Part shown: piece by piece, positions 33,149 through 41,904 of the stretch
How the letters are laid out: each line of letters begins with the position of its first letter
How positions within the stretch are numbered: position 1 is the first letter of the stretch
DNA from: Arthrobacter stackebrandtii
Lineage (GTDB): Bacteria; Actinomycetota; Actinomycetes; Actinomycetales; Micrococcaceae
Length of the DNA: 64,000 nt
Direction of reading: 5' to 3'
NCBI RefSeq assembly: GCF_017876675.1
Contig: NZ_JAGIOI010000001.1
Coordinates: forward strand, 2,728,001 to 2,792,000
Notes under the pieces: generated by a model
What the model saw: the letters and a program-made list of their open reading frames with translations, nothing else
The model's database searches: none
Told to the model about the DNA's origin: nothing
Position numbers and translations under genes: made by a program

Positions 33149-33373
33149 CTAGAGCGCGCCGAAGCCCATGCTGCGGGGCTTGTCGCCGCCCAGTTCAACG
33201 TATCCGATGCTGTTGCCGGGAACAATCACCAGGCGGCCCTTTTCATCCTTAAGACGCAGCTCGGTGCCGTTGGCGAGCGACTCTGAGACCAGTGCGGCAA
33301 CGTCGTCGGCGCTCTGTTCGGTTTCAAGGACAATTTCACGGCTGATGTGCTGGACACCGATCTTGATTTCCAC
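33149..33373 (-). CDS. DUF3107 protein
   Basis: A 74-residue protein matching DUF3107: MEIKIGVQHISREIVLETEQ, then SADDVAALVSESLANGTE and LRLKDEKGRLVIVPGNSIGY, ending in the conserved GFGAL. It is a small, probably beta-rich protein of unknown function, found almost only in actinobacteria. It lies 57 bases downstream of a TetR gene on the same strand, the same arrangement as Rv3208 and Rv3208A in Mycobacterium. ATG 33373 has a GGAG sequence (CAAGGAG) upstream. Confidence 0.88.
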   Translation of the reverse strand: MEIKIGVQHISREIVLETEQSADDVAALVSESLANGTELRLKDEKGRLVIVPGNSIGYVELGGDKPRSMGFGAL

Positions 33374-33430
33374 AGTTTTCTCCTTGGATGAGAGCTATAA
33401 GTATGTACCAACCACACTAGTGGCAGGCGG

Positions 33431-34069
33431 TCAGGATTCCTTGGGGAAGCGGCTAATTCCGCGCCAAGCTAAACGGTAGACGAGGTCGCTGGCCACATCG
33501 ATGTCGAGGTCACCCTTCGCTTCAAGCCAGAACCGTGCGCTGACCTGTGCCATGCCGGCCAGGGCACGGCCCAGCAGGATGGACTCGACGGGCGGCAACT
33601 TGGTGTCTTCGGCGATGACCTGGCCGATCGCGTCGGCGTACGTGGCGTTGAACGCCTCCAGCCGGGCGGCGACGTCGGGGTCGTTGACAAGGTCCGATTC
33701 AAAGACGAGCCGGTGGGCCTGGTCGTCCTTGGCCATGAACGTGAAGTACGCCTTCATGGTGGCCTGCACGCGCAGCTTGTTGTCAGTGGTGGACCCCAGC
33801 GCCGTCACCAGCATCTGGGTCAGCGCCTCCAGGTGCTCGTCCAGCAGCGCCAGGTACAACTCCCGCTTGCTGGGGAAATGCTGGTAGAGGACGGGTTTGC
33901 TGACCTGGGCGGTCTCGGCAATCTCGTCCATCGCGGCGCCGTGGTAGCCGTGGTTGACGAAAACCTCCAGGGCGGAGGCCAGCAGCTGGGCCCGGCGTTC
34001 ATCGCGGGGCATGCGGCTGGGCTGCGTGCGTGGTGCTGGGCGTTCCTTGGATGAGGGTTCGACACTCAT
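33431..34069 (-). CDS. TetR-family regulator upstream of DUF3107
   Basis: A 212-residue repressor with a standard HTH: RAQLLASALEVFVNHGYHGA, then AMDEIAETAQVSKPVLYQHF and PSKRELYLALLDEHL. The ligand domain includes FTFMAKDDQAHRLVFESDLVNDP and LLGRALAGMAQVSARFWLE. Context (DUF3107 downstream, moeZ divergent) is conserved in actinobacteria, which suggests a conserved but undefined role. ATG 34069 is used. No palindromic operator stood out in the 108-base gap to moeZ. Confidence 0.87.
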   Translation of the reverse strand: MSVEPSSKERPAPRTQPSRMPRDERRAQLLASALEVFVNHGYHGAAMDEIAETAQVSKPVLYQHFPSKRELYLALLDEHLEALTQMLVTALGSTTDNKLRVQATMKAYFTFMAKDDQAHRLVFESDLVNDPDVAARLEAFNATYADAIGQVIAEDTKLPPVESILLGRALAGMAQVSARFWLEAKGDLDIDVASDLVYRLAWRGISRFPKES

Positions 34070-34177
34070 ATGGCTGCCTTTCTCTTCCGTTGCCCCAAAA
34101 CTGGTGCAGCGCCATAGTGTGACATTCTACCCGCCGGTAATGAGCCCGCCGGTGAGGACGGGACTAGATTAAGAAGT

Positions 34178-35362
34178 ATGGTTTCCGTGATCCAGCCCTT
34201 GAAGTCCGCTCCGCCTGCATCCCTGCCGCCCCTGGTTGAGCCCGGCCCGCCCCTGGCCCAGGAAGAATTGGAGCGATATTCGCGCCACGCCCTCATTCCG
34301 GAAATCGGGTTGGAGGGCCAGCGCCGGCTGCGCAATGCGCGCGTGCTGGTGATCGGCGCCGGCGGACTGGGATCCCCCGCCCTCCTGTATCTGGCCGCGG
34401 CCGGGGTGGGCACGCTGGGCGTGATCGACGACGACACCGTGGAGCTGAGCAACCTGCAGCGCCAGGTGATCCACGGCGTGCACGACATCGGCCGCAGCAA
34501 GCTCGAATCCGCCCGCGATTCCGTCCTGGAGCTGAACCCCGGAGTCAACATGGTGCTCCACAATGTCCGGCTGGATTCCTCCAACGCGTTGGAACTGTTC
34601 GCCGGCTACGACGTCATCCTCGACGGCGCCGACAACTTCGCCACCCGCTACCTGGTCAACGACGCCGCAGCCATCCTCGGCAAGCCCTACGTGTGGGGTT
34701 CCATCCTGCGCTTCGACGGCCAGGTCAGTGTCTTCTGGGACAGGTTCGGCCCCAATTACCGCGACCTCTACCCCGAACCGCCGGCCCCCGGCACCGTCCC
34801 GTCCTGCGCGGAGGGCGGCGTCTTCGGGATGCTCTGCGCCTCAGTCGGCGCCATGATGGTCACGGAGGCCGTCAAGCTCATCACCGGAATTGGCCAGACA
34901 CTCCTGGGCAGGCTGCTGATCTTCGACGCCCTGACCTCCCGCTGGCGCGAAATCCGGATCGCCAAGGACCCCGCTGCCGCGCCCATCACCGAACTCATCG
35001 ACTATGAAATCTTCTGCGGGCTGGTTCCCGCGGAGAAGAACGACGGCGACCTCATCTCCGTGGACGAGCTCGCCTCCCGCCTGGCCCGCCGGGAGAATGG
35101 AGAGGACGACTTTGTGCTGGTGGACGTCCGGGAACCGGTGGAGTTCCAGATCGCCCGCATCCCCGGATCCGTGCTGGTACCGCTGGGAGGCATCCGCGAC
35201 GGGTCAGCGCTGGGGGCCCTGCCGCAAGACAAGGCCTTGATCCTGCATTGCAAGGCGGGCACCCGCTCGGCCCAGGCCCTGGCAAGCCTGCGCGCGGCCG
35301 GTTTTGCCGACGTCGTCCATCTTGAGGGCGGCATTGATGCCTGGCAGAGCCGGGGCCTGTAG
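34178..35362 (+). CDS. moeZ: Adenylyltransferase/sulfurtransferase MoeZ (ThiF + rhodanese)
   Basis: A 394-residue enzyme that adenylates the C-terminal Gly of sulfur-carrier proteins and transfers sulfur to them. The ThiF/MoeB domain shows LERYSRHALIPEIG, VLVIGAGGLGSPALLYLAAA, the Arg finger in LSNLQRQVIHG and the Asp in ILDGADNFATRY. The SCAEGGVFG Cys is present, but the CxxC pairs that bind zinc in E. coli MoeB are absent, as known for MoeZ. Residues 285-394 are a rhodanese domain with active-site CKAGTRS. It likely serves MoaD-type carriers and possibly ThiS. GTG/ATG choice: ATG 34178. A degraded copy of its tail lies at 35672-35830. Confidence 0.92.
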   Translation: MVSVIQPLKSAPPASLPPLVEPGPPLAQEELERYSRHALIPEIGLEGQRRLRNARVLVIGAGGLGSPALLYLAAAGVGTLGVIDDDTVELSNLQRQVIHGVHDIGRSKLESARDSVLELNPGVNMVLHNVRLDSSNALELFAGYDVILDGADNFATRYLVNDAAAILGKPYVWGSILRFDGQVSVFWDRFGPNYRDLYPEPPAPGTVPSCAEGGVFGMLCASVGAMMVTEAVKLITGIGQTLLGRLLIFDALTSRWREIRIAKDPAAAPITELIDYEIFCGLVPAEKNDGDLISVDELASRLARRENGEDDFVLVDVREPVEFQIARIPGSVLVPLGGIRDGSALGALPQDKALILHCKAGTRSAQALASLRAAGFADVVHLEGGIDAWQSRGL

Positions 35363-35441
35363 GCCGGCCCGGCACACGGGTGGGCTGAAAAATCCCTGGG
35401 AACAAAAGGTGTCCGGGGAATTGCGAACAAAGGGGCAGGGC

Positions 35442-35654
35442 ATGGACAACGTTCGAAGGGCCGGCCTCTGCATATTGGCAGCCGGTGCGGCACTCATGGT
35501 CGCCATGGCGATATTGATGGCAGTTTCGAGGACCATGGATCCCAACGGTGTGCCGATCGTCCCCGCCATGTTCCTGGCCTGGGGCGGCTTGGTCGCAGTG
35601 ACCGGGTTGGCCACGTTGCTGGTTGGCGTCTTTGGAAAGAAGTCCCGTATTTAG
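35442..35654 (+). CDS. Small two-helix membrane protein
   Basis: A 70-residue protein with two transmembrane helices (about residues 7-28 and 42-64) joined by a short polar turn with DPNG. No family recognised. ATG 35442 has GGGGCAGGGC just upstream. It stands between moeZ and a decayed copy of the moeZ 3' end, so it may have been carried in with that duplication. Function unknown; whether it is expressed cannot be told. Confidence 0.5.
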   Translation: MDNVRRAGLCILAAGAALMVAMAILMAVSRTMDPNGVPIVPAMFLAWGGLVAVTGLATLLVGVFGKKSRI

Positions 35655-35671
35655 TACCCCTAAAGCGTGCA

Positions 35672-35830
35672 GCGTTGCCTCAGGACACGCTCTTGGTCCT
35701 GCAATGCAAGGCGGGAACCTGCCCGGCCCATGCCTGGCGGGCCTGTGCGGCCGGTTGTCCCGCCGCCGTCCACCTTGACGGCGGGAATGGTGCGTGGCAA
35801 AGCCGGGACAAAGTGGGCGCGCAGGAGTAA
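35672..35830 (+). pseudogene. Remnant of a duplicated moeZ rhodanese C-terminus
   Basis: These 53 codons, ending in a TAA, mirror the end of MoeZ. The remnant reads ALPQDTLLVLQCKAGT where MoeZ reads ALPQDKALILHCKAGT, then AAG, AVHLDGGNGAWQSR against VVHLEGGIDAWQSR. The active-site Cys survives, but there is no start codon or preceding rhodanese half. It is therefore a relic of a tandem duplication, separated from moeZ by the small membrane protein gene. Confidence 0.75.
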
Positions 35831-35891
35831 ATTTCGAATCAGGGCATCCCCGCAGGAGCGAGGGGCCGGCACTGATGAAAAGAGGCGCGCC

Positions 35892-36878
35892 ATGGGCCGC
35901 TCGGACAGTCAAAAAACGCCGCAGGAACCGCTGGGTTCGGGATTTGGGCATTATGCGGCCGCATCGGAAGTGGTCAGCGGCGTGGACCTCTCCGGGACCG
36001 CGGCGGTCGTGACCGGAGGGTATTCGGGCCTGGGGCTGGAGACCGTCCGCGCGCTGGCCGGTGCCGGTGCCGCCGTGACGGTGCCAGCCCGCCGTGCGGA
36101 GCATGCCCGAGGGGTGCTGGAGGAGGCCGGCCTGGGAGGTGTGCATGTTTTTGACATGGATTTGGGAGACCAGGCCAGCGTGAAGCGGTTCGCCGCCGAC
36201 TACCTTGACTCGGGGCAGCGGCTGGACCTGCTGGTCAACAATGCCGCCATCATGGCATGCCCGGAAACCCGTGTCGGCCCGGGCTGGGAGGCGCAGTTCG
36301 GCACCAACCACCTGGGCCACTACACCCTGGCGAACCTGCTCTGGCCGCTGCTGGCCGACGGAGGGGCGCGCGTGGTGGCGCTCTCGTCCACCGGGCACAA
36401 GCGGTCCGGAATCCACTTTGACGATCCGCAGTTCACGCGCGGCTACGACAAATGGGAAGCGTACGGGCAGGCAAAGACCGCCAACAGCCTGTTTGCCGTG
36501 TGGCTGGACGAGCTGGGTGCCGGCGACGGGGTGCGGGCGTTTGCGGTGAACCCGGGCGGCATCATGACGGGGCTGCAGCGGCACCTGACGCAGGAGGAGA
36601 TGGTGGCGGCCGGCTGGATGGACGCATCAGGAAAGCTCCGTGACGGCTTCAAGACGCCTGAACAGGGTGCGGCAACCTCCGTATGGGCCGGCACCTCCCC
36701 GCAGCTGGACGGGCGGGGCGGCGTCTACTGCGAGGATTGCGACATTGCCCGGCCCACCGATCCGTCGTCTGAGCTGGCCCGCTTCATGGGTGTGGATCCC
36801 CACGCCGTGGACCCCGGCCCTGCCCGGCGCCTGTGGGAGCTTTCGGCGGAATTGACGGGCGTAAACGCCTTCGGCTGA
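35892..36878 (+). CDS. Short-chain dehydrogenase/reductase (WW-oxidoreductase-like)
   Basis: A 328-residue NAD(P)-dependent oxidoreductase. AAVVTGGYSGLGLETVRAL is the cofactor loop, DMDLGDQASVKRF the adenine-binding segment, LLVNNAAIMA the NNAG-like motif, VVALSSTGHKR holds the catalytic Ser, and YGQAKTANSLFAVWL the Tyr and Lys. FAVNPGGIMTGLQRHL is the late conserved region. It belongs to the retinol-dehydrogenase/WWOX-like SDR group; substrate unknown. ATG 35892 has GAGG 6 bases upstream. It converges with hemA across 27 bases. Confidence 0.88.
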   Translation: MGRSDSQKTPQEPLGSGFGHYAAASEVVSGVDLSGTAAVVTGGYSGLGLETVRALAGAGAAVTVPARRAEHARGVLEEAGLGGVHVFDMDLGDQASVKRFAADYLDSGQRLDLLVNNAAIMACPETRVGPGWEAQFGTNHLGHYTLANLLWPLLADGGARVVALSSTGHKRSGIHFDDPQFTRGYDKWEAYGQAKTANSLFAVWLDELGAGDGVRAFAVNPGGIMTGLQRHLTQEEMVAAGWMDASGKLRDGFKTPEQGAATSVWAGTSPQLDGRGGVYCEDCDIARPTDPSSELARFMGVDPHAVDPGPARRLWELSAELTGVNAFG

Positions 36879-36905
36879 GGGCTGTGGGGTGCGTCCCGGC
36901 GGGTG

Positions 36906-38327
36906 CTAGGCGGTGGCTTCGGTGCCTGCCGTGCCGTCCAGGGAGGCGCCAGCATCCGGTGCTTTTGTGGCGGAGGCTGCGCTCACCGCGCTGCCGATGA
37001 TTTCCGGCGTCGGTTTCAGCCCGTAAAGGACGTCCAGGGCGGCGATGTAGCTCTCGGTGTCGCCTGCTGCCGCGAGTTCCTTCGCCCGGACGGTCGGCAC
37101 ATGGAGCAGCTGCTTGACCATGCGCCGCATGGCGAATTCGACTTCGGCGGTGGCCGCCGAGCAGCCGTGCTGCTTGCGGACCTTGGCCAGTTCGTCGTCG
37201 AGCACGGCCATGGTGTGGCGGCGCAGCGCCACGATGGCGTGGTCCAGGGAGCGGGCGTTTTGGGCCTGCCCGAAGCTGCTCGTGGCCTCGGTCACCAGTG
37301 CGGAGGCCTGTGCGAGGGTCTCTTCCTGCTCAGCCGGGGCCGCCTGGCGGACCGTTTCAAGGGTCAGCAGCTCAACGCCGGGAAGCTCGGCAATGTCGGG
37401 TGTGAAGTCGTGGCTGAGGGCCAGGTCGATGACCGTCAACGGGGGCGAATTGTCATGGCGCAACTGTGCCAAATCCGCCTTGGTGACCTGGTGGTCGGAG
37501 CCACTGCAGCCCACGAGCAGGGTGGCATTGGCCAGGGCGCCCGGCAGGGTGTCGTCATTGAGGGCCGTGCCGCCGCGGGAGGCCGTGAAGATGTCGGCCC
37601 GGCCCGATGATGAATAAACCGAGATGTCGGTGCAGCCGCGCTGGGCCAGCTGGGCCATCGCGGCTCCTGCATAGGCGCCGGTGCCAAACAGCACCGCCGA
37701 CATGCCGGAGAGCGGGCCCGCATCCCCGGAAGGCGGGCAGGGGGCGGCTGAAAGTGCCCCGGCAGGTGGCGGGGCATCTTGGGAGGGTGCCGCGTGGAAG
37801 GCGGAGGCCAGGTCGAGGGCCACGGAGACGATCGACATGCCGCGGCTGCCCAGGGCGGTTTGGGAACCGACGTCCTTGGCGGTTTTTGCCGCAGCCTGGA
37901 ACAGGCGCACGAGCTGCGGGGTGGTGACACCCTGGTCCTGCGCCTCGCTGAGGGCCCGCCGGACCTGGCCGGCAATCTCCCGCTCGCCCACGACGGCCGA
38001 ATCCAGTCCAGTGCTCACGGAGAACAGGTGCCGGGGAACGGCATCTTCCTGCAGGGTGGCCAGGGCGTCCGAGACCTGTGCCGCGGGCAGTCCCGAGTAC
38101 CGGCTGACGGCCTCGACGGCGGCGCTGCGGGCGGCCCCAACGTCATCGGCGCTGCGGGCATGGAGGTAGAGCTCATAGCGGTTGCACGTTGCCAGTGTCA
38201 CCAGCCCTGCCACCGCATTTTGGGCAGCCACCAGCTCGGAGCTGACCTCCGATGCCCCGGAGCTGAGGCGGGCGACGGTTTCCAGGTCAAGGTCTGTGTG
38301 CGAGGCAACGAGCGAAAAGAGAACCAC
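36906..38327 (-). CDS. hemA: Glutamyl-tRNA reductase
   Basis: First committed enzyme of tetrapyrrole synthesis in the C5 pathway: reduces glutamyl-tRNA to glutamate-1-semialdehyde with [22 protein letters not shown] opens the catalytic domain; [13 protein letters not shown] has the active-site Cys, and [19 protein letters not shown] is the family signature. [15 protein letters not shown] is the NADPH site. Between domains a 30-residue Pro/Ala insertion (near residues 185-215) is longer than usual. I chose GTG 38327; a TTG at 38351 would add 8 residues. It faces hemE, with a 17-base hairpin in its leader. Confidence 0.94.
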   Translation of the reverse strand: MVLFSLVASHTDLDLETVARLSSGASEVSSELVAAQNAVAGLVTLATCNRYELYLHARSADDVGAARSAAVEAVSRYSGLPAAQVSDALATLQEDAVPRHLFSVSTGLDSAVVGEREIAGQVRRALSEAQDQGVTTPQLVRLFQAAAKTAKDVGSQTALGSRGMSIVSVALDLASAFHAAPSQDAPPPAGALSAAPCPPSGDAGPLSGMSAVLFGTGAYAGAAMAQLAQRGCTDISVYSSSGRADIFTASRGGTALNDDTLPGALANATLLVGCSGSDHQVTKADLAQLRHDNSPPLTVIDLALSHDFTPDIAELPGVELLTLETVRQAAPAEQEETLAQASALVTEATSSFGQAQNARSLDHAIVALRRHTMAVLDDELAKVRKQHGCSAATAEVEFAMRRMVKQLLHVPTVRAKELAAAGDTESYIAALDVLYGLKPTPEIIGSAVSAASATKAPDAGASLDGTAGTEATA

Positions 38328-38343
38328 AATTTCAACATGGTAG

Positions 38344-38360
38344 ACCCCCAAGCTGGGGGT
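38344..38360. promoter_or_regulatory. Hairpin/palindrome in the hemA leader
   Basis: ACCCCCA and TGGGGGT pair perfectly around AGC, 17 bases ahead of the hemA GTG. On the minus strand it lies just after a CATAAA sequence that could be a -10 element, so it would form at the 5' end of the hemA message or act as an operator between hemA and hemE. Confidence 0.45.
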
Positions 38361-38491
38361 TTATGCACAAGTAGACTCAAAGCGTCACCAAGAATGTGTG
38401 AGGCTGCTCACCGCCAGCTCACTGCCCGCGCCCTCCTACGGTGACAGTTTGTGCACAAAATACGCCCAGTTTGGCTCTGTATGGTGTTGCC

Positions 38492-39547
38492 ATGACACTG
38501 AGCCCAAGCCACCCGCTGATGGATGGCCGCACCGCAAACTCCCCATTGATCACTGCCTACCGGGGCGGAAAGCCCAGCCGCCGCCCCGTTTGGTTCATGC
38601 GCCAGGCCGGCAGGTCGCTGCCGGAATACCGAGACCTCCGGGTGGGCACGACCATGCTGGAATCGTGCCTGAAGCCGGAGATGGCCGCCGAAATCACGCT
38701 CCAGCCGGTCCGGCGCCACGACGTTGACGCCGCCATTTTCTTCTCCGACATCGTCATCCCGCTCAAGCTGGCCGGCGTGGGCGTGGACATCGTCCCCGGC
38801 GTGGGCCCCGTCCTGGACAAGCCGATCCGCACGGCCGAGGACATCGCCGCCCTGCCCGAGCTCACCGACGAGTCCCTGGACCCGATCCGCGAGGCCGTGG
38901 CCCTGACCGTCAAGGAACTTGGCAGCACCCCGCTGATCGGCTTCGCCGGGGCACCCTTCACCGTGGCCGCCTACATGGTTGAGGGCCGCCCGTCCCGCGA
39001 CCACCTGGGCCCGCGCACCATGATGCACGCCGAGCCGGAGCTGTGGGCGGAACTCATGCGCTGGGCCGCCAACGCCTCGGGCAAGTTCCTGCGTGCACAG
39101 ATCGAGGCCGGTGCCAGCGCGGGCCAGCTCTTCGACTCCTGGGCGGGGTCGCTGGGACTGGCCGACTACACCGAACATGTGGCACCGGCGTCGTCCATCG
39201 CCCTGGACCATGTCCGCGGCCTAGGCGTGCCGCTGGTCCATTTCGGCACCGGAACGAGCGAACTGCTCGGCGCCATGCTGGATGTTGGCGTGGACGTCAT
39301 GGGCGTCGACTACCGGCTGCCGCTGGACGAGGCGAACCGCAGGCTGGGCGGCCGGGTCCCGCTGCAGGGCAACATCGACCCCGCCCTGCTCAGCGCGCCG
39401 TGGGAGGTGCTGGAGCAACATGTCCGCGAGGTGGTGGCCGCGGGCTCCACGGCGCCCGCACATGTGGTGAACTTGGGTCATGGCGTTCCGCCGGACACCG
39501 ACCCGGAGGTCCTGACACGCCTGGTTGCGCTGGTCCACTCGATCTAG
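38492..39547 (+). CDS. hemE: Uroporphyrinogen decarboxylase
   Basis: Converts uroporphyrinogen III to coproporphyrinogen III. The 351-residue protein has RRPVWFMRQAGRSLPEYR (substrate-binding Arg and the family signature), DAAIFFSDIVIPL with the catalytic Asp region, GFAGAPFTVAAYMVEG, FDSWAGSLGLADY and LGHGVPPDTDPE at the end. ATG 38492 matches the family start; the frame is open to 38441. It leads the haem operon, with cgoX 51 bases downstream. The divergent hemA start is about 165 bases away. Confidence 0.95.
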   Translation: MTLSPSHPLMDGRTANSPLITAYRGGKPSRRPVWFMRQAGRSLPEYRDLRVGTTMLESCLKPEMAAEITLQPVRRHDVDAAIFFSDIVIPLKLAGVGVDIVPGVGPVLDKPIRTAEDIAALPELTDESLDPIREAVALTVKELGSTPLIGFAGAPFTVAAYMVEGRPSRDHLGPRTMMHAEPELWAELMRWAANASGKFLRAQIEAGASAGQLFDSWAGSLGLADYTEHVAPASSIALDHVRGLGVPLVHFGTGTSELLGAMLDVGVDVMGVDYRLPLDEANRRLGGRVPLQGNIDPALLSAPWEVLEQHVREVVAAGSTAPAHVVNLGHGVPPDTDPEVLTRLVALVHSI

Positions 39548-39598
39548 CGCAGCGCCCAGCCCGAACCCTGCAATCCGCACCAGCCACAAGGGGAGACC

Positions 39599-41131
39599 AT
39601 GGAAACCCGCAAGACCGCAGCCAAGGCCCACCGCCCGCTTGAGCACCCCGCACCGAACCGTGCCGTGGTGGTGGGCGGGGGAATCTCCGGGCTGCTCGCG
39701 GCCAGGGACCTGCAGGCGGCCGGCTTCCACGTGGACATCTACGAGGCCTCCGGCATGTGGGGCGGTTGCGTGGGCAGCCACGAGGTGGCCGGGACGGTGC
39801 TTGATTCCGGTGCCGAGTCCTTCGCAACCCGCAACACCGCCGTGGCCGACCTTGCCGAAGAGCTGGGCCTGGCGGAGCGGATCGTGCAGCCGAACCCGGC
39901 CGGCGCCTGGGTGTGGCTGCCGGACGGACCCGTCCCGCTGCCGCGCACCGGAATCCTCGGCATCCCCTCGGACCTGAACGCGCCCGAGGTGCGGGCAGCG
40001 CTCGGTGCCTCCGGCGTGCTCCGCGCCTCGGTGGACGCCAGGCTGCCCGCCACCGTCGGGACCACCGAGAAGGTTTCCAGCGTGGCCGAACTCGTGCGGC
40101 TGCGCATGGGCAAGCGCGTGCTGGAACGCCTTGTCGCCCCCGTGGTTGCGGGTGTGCACTCCGCCGATCCCGAGAAGCTCGACGTCGACGCGGTGGCCCC
40201 GGGCCTGCGTGCCGGCATCCGTGAGCACGGCTCGCTGGCCGCCGCCGTGGCAGCGCTGCGTGCCACCGGCCAGCCCGGGTCCGCCGTGGCAGGGCTTTCA
40301 GGGGGCATGCACACCCTCGTCACGGCGCTCGTTGACGCGCTGGCCCGGGCAGGCGTGGGCATGCACCTGGGCCACCGGGTCAGGGCCGTCTACCGGGACG
40401 ACACCGACCCGGAGCAGGTGCCCGAGGACAAGAAGTACGACGGCGGCGCCCCCGCCCCCTGGATTGTCGACTGGGAGCACGGCACGGACCGCGGCTTCGC
40501 GGCTGCCCAGCTGCTGGTCTTGGCCACCGACGGGCCTACGGCCGTGGGGCTGCTCGCCCCGGAACTGCCCGAGCTGGAACCCTTCATGCCCGCGCCCGGG
40601 CCGGACATCCGCCTCGTCACGCTGGTGGTCGACGTGCCCGAACTCGATTCTGCGCCGCGCGGCACGGGCATCCTGGTGGCTCCCGGCGTGCCCGGCATCA
40701 AGGCCAAGGCGCTCACTCACGCCACCGCCAAGTGGGAGTGGCTGGCCGACGACACAGGCCCCGGCACCCACGTGCTGAGGCTCTCCTACGGCCGCGCCGG
40801 CGTCAAGCCTGCCGACGCCGTCCGCCTCACCCCGGCCACGCCGCGGGAGGACGACCTCGTGGCCACGGCACTGGCCGACGCGAGCGCACTGCTGGGCATC
40901 GCGGTGACCGAAGCGGACCTCCTGGGTTCCGACATTGTCCGCTGGCGGGGCTCCCTGCCGTTTGCCGCCGTCGGACACCAGGCCAAAATGGCGCAGCTGC
41001 AGGCCGTGGCGGCCACCGTGCCGGGGCTGGTGCTGGCCGGCGGCTGGATGAGCGGCAACGGCCTGGCGGCCGTGGTCAGCGGCACCCGCAGGGCCGTCCG
41101 GGCGGCGGTCGACTCCGCCCGGCGGGTGTAA
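39599..41131 (+). CDS. cgoX: Coproporphyrinogen III oxidase (HemY/CgoX type)
   Basis: FAD enzyme that oxidises coproporphyrinogen III to coproporphyrin III in the coproporphyrin-dependent pathway used by Gram-positives; older annotations call it protoporphyrinogen oxidase (HemG/HemY). RAVVVGGGISGLLAARDL is the FAD loop, followed by GMWGGCVGSHEVAG and DSGAESF. VLAGGWMSGNGLAAVVSGTRR near the C-terminus is the family FAD contact. It is 510 residues, slightly longer than usual, with a charged insert (DPEQVPEDKKYDGG). The presence of chdC downstream is the reason for the coproporphyrin assignment. ATG 39599 is the start. Confidence 0.92.
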   Translation: METRKTAAKAHRPLEHPAPNRAVVVGGGISGLLAARDLQAAGFHVDIYEASGMWGGCVGSHEVAGTVLDSGAESFATRNTAVADLAEELGLAERIVQPNPAGAWVWLPDGPVPLPRTGILGIPSDLNAPEVRAALGASGVLRASVDARLPATVGTTEKVSSVAELVRLRMGKRVLERLVAPVVAGVHSADPEKLDVDAVAPGLRAGIREHGSLAAAVAALRATGQPGSAVAGLSGGMHTLVTALVDALARAGVGMHLGHRVRAVYRDDTDPEQVPEDKKYDGGAPAPWIVDWEHGTDRGFAAAQLLVLATDGPTAVGLLAPELPELEPFMPAPGPDIRLVTLVVDVPELDSAPRGTGILVAPGVPGIKAKALTHATAKWEWLADDTGPGTHVLRLSYGRAGVKPADAVRLTPATPREDDLVATALADASALLGIAVTEADLLGSDIVRWRGSLPFAAVGHQAKMAQLQAVAATVPGLVLAGGWMSGNGLAAVVSGTRRAVRAAVDSARRV

Positions 41132-41140
41132 GCTTCGTCA

Positions 41141-41162
41141 CTTTCTACGTCATGTAGAGAAG
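41141..41162 (+). terminator. Hairpin with T-rich tail between cgoX and chdC
   Basis: CTTTCTAC and GTAGAGAAG pair with one bulged base around GTCAT, followed by TTCGGTTTCATTTTTAG. It may be a partial terminator or attenuator that separates hemE-cgoX from chdC and the following genes, or an operator for them. Confidence 0.45.
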
Positions 41163-41205
41163 TTCGGTTTCATTTTTAGCGGCCCCCGGGTGCACACTTG
41201 AACGC

Positions 41206-41904
41206 ATGACCAGCCACACATATGAACAATCTGTCACTAAAACTCCTGCCGAGACGCCGTACACGCTGTGGACCGTCTTCAAGCGGACCGGATCCTTCCA
41301 GGGCGGGGAAGCGGCGGTGACCGCGTTCGATGCGCTGGTCGCCGAGCTGGCCGCCGAGAGCATCACCCTGCGCGGCAGCTACGACGTCTCAGCCATGCGC
41401 AGCGACGCGGACATCATGGTGTGGCTCGTGGGCGCCGATGCCGAGGGCCTGCAGCGCGCAGTCCGCAGCATCCGCCGCCTGGCACTGTTCGAGTCCACGG
41501 AAATCGCCTGGTCCGCCATGGGTGTGCACCGCGAGGCAGAATTCGCCAAGTCCCACGCCCCGACCTACATGAGCTCCAAGGGCCCCAAGGGCTGGGTCTG
41601 CGTCTACCCGTTCGTGCGCTCCTACGACTGGTACATCCTTCCCGCCGAGGACCGCGGCCGCATGCTCCGCGACCACGGCGTGCTGGGCCGGGACTTCCCC
41701 GAGGTCCAAGCCAACACCGTCTCCGCCTTCGCACTCGGCGACTGGGAGTGGCTGCTGGGCCTGGAGGCCGACGAGCTCACCGACCTCGTGGACATGATGC
41801 GCCACCTGCGCGGCACCGACGCCCGCCTCCACGTGCGCGACGAAATCCCCTTCTACACGGGCCGCCTGGTCTCCAGCACCGAGGTCGCCGAGGTTCTCCG
41901 ATGA
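41206..41904 (+). CDS. chdC: Coproheme decarboxylase (HemQ)
   Basis: Last enzyme of the coproporphyrin pathway; removes two carboxyl groups from coproheme to make haem b using peroxide. The 232-residue chlorite-dismutase-fold protein shows YTLWTVFKRTG, DIMVWLVGADAEGLQ, the catalytic Tyr region WVCVYPFVRSYDWY, and the axial His in MLRDHGVLGRDFPEV. DWEWLLGLEADELTDLVDMM is the actinobacterial version of the final helix. Its stop overlaps the cpfC start (ATGA), so the two are translationally coupled. ATG 41206 is used. Confidence 0.94.
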   Translation: MTSHTYEQSVTKTPAETPYTLWTVFKRTGSFQGGEAAVTAFDALVAELAAESITLRGSYDVSAMRSDADIMVWLVGADAEGLQRAVRSIRRLALFESTEIAWSAMGVHREAEFAKSHAPTYMSSKGPKGWVCVYPFVRSYDWYILPAEDRGRMLRDHGVLGRDFPEVQANTVSAFALGDWEWLLGLEADELTDLVDMMRHLRGTDARLHVRDEIPFYTGRLVSSTEVAEVLR

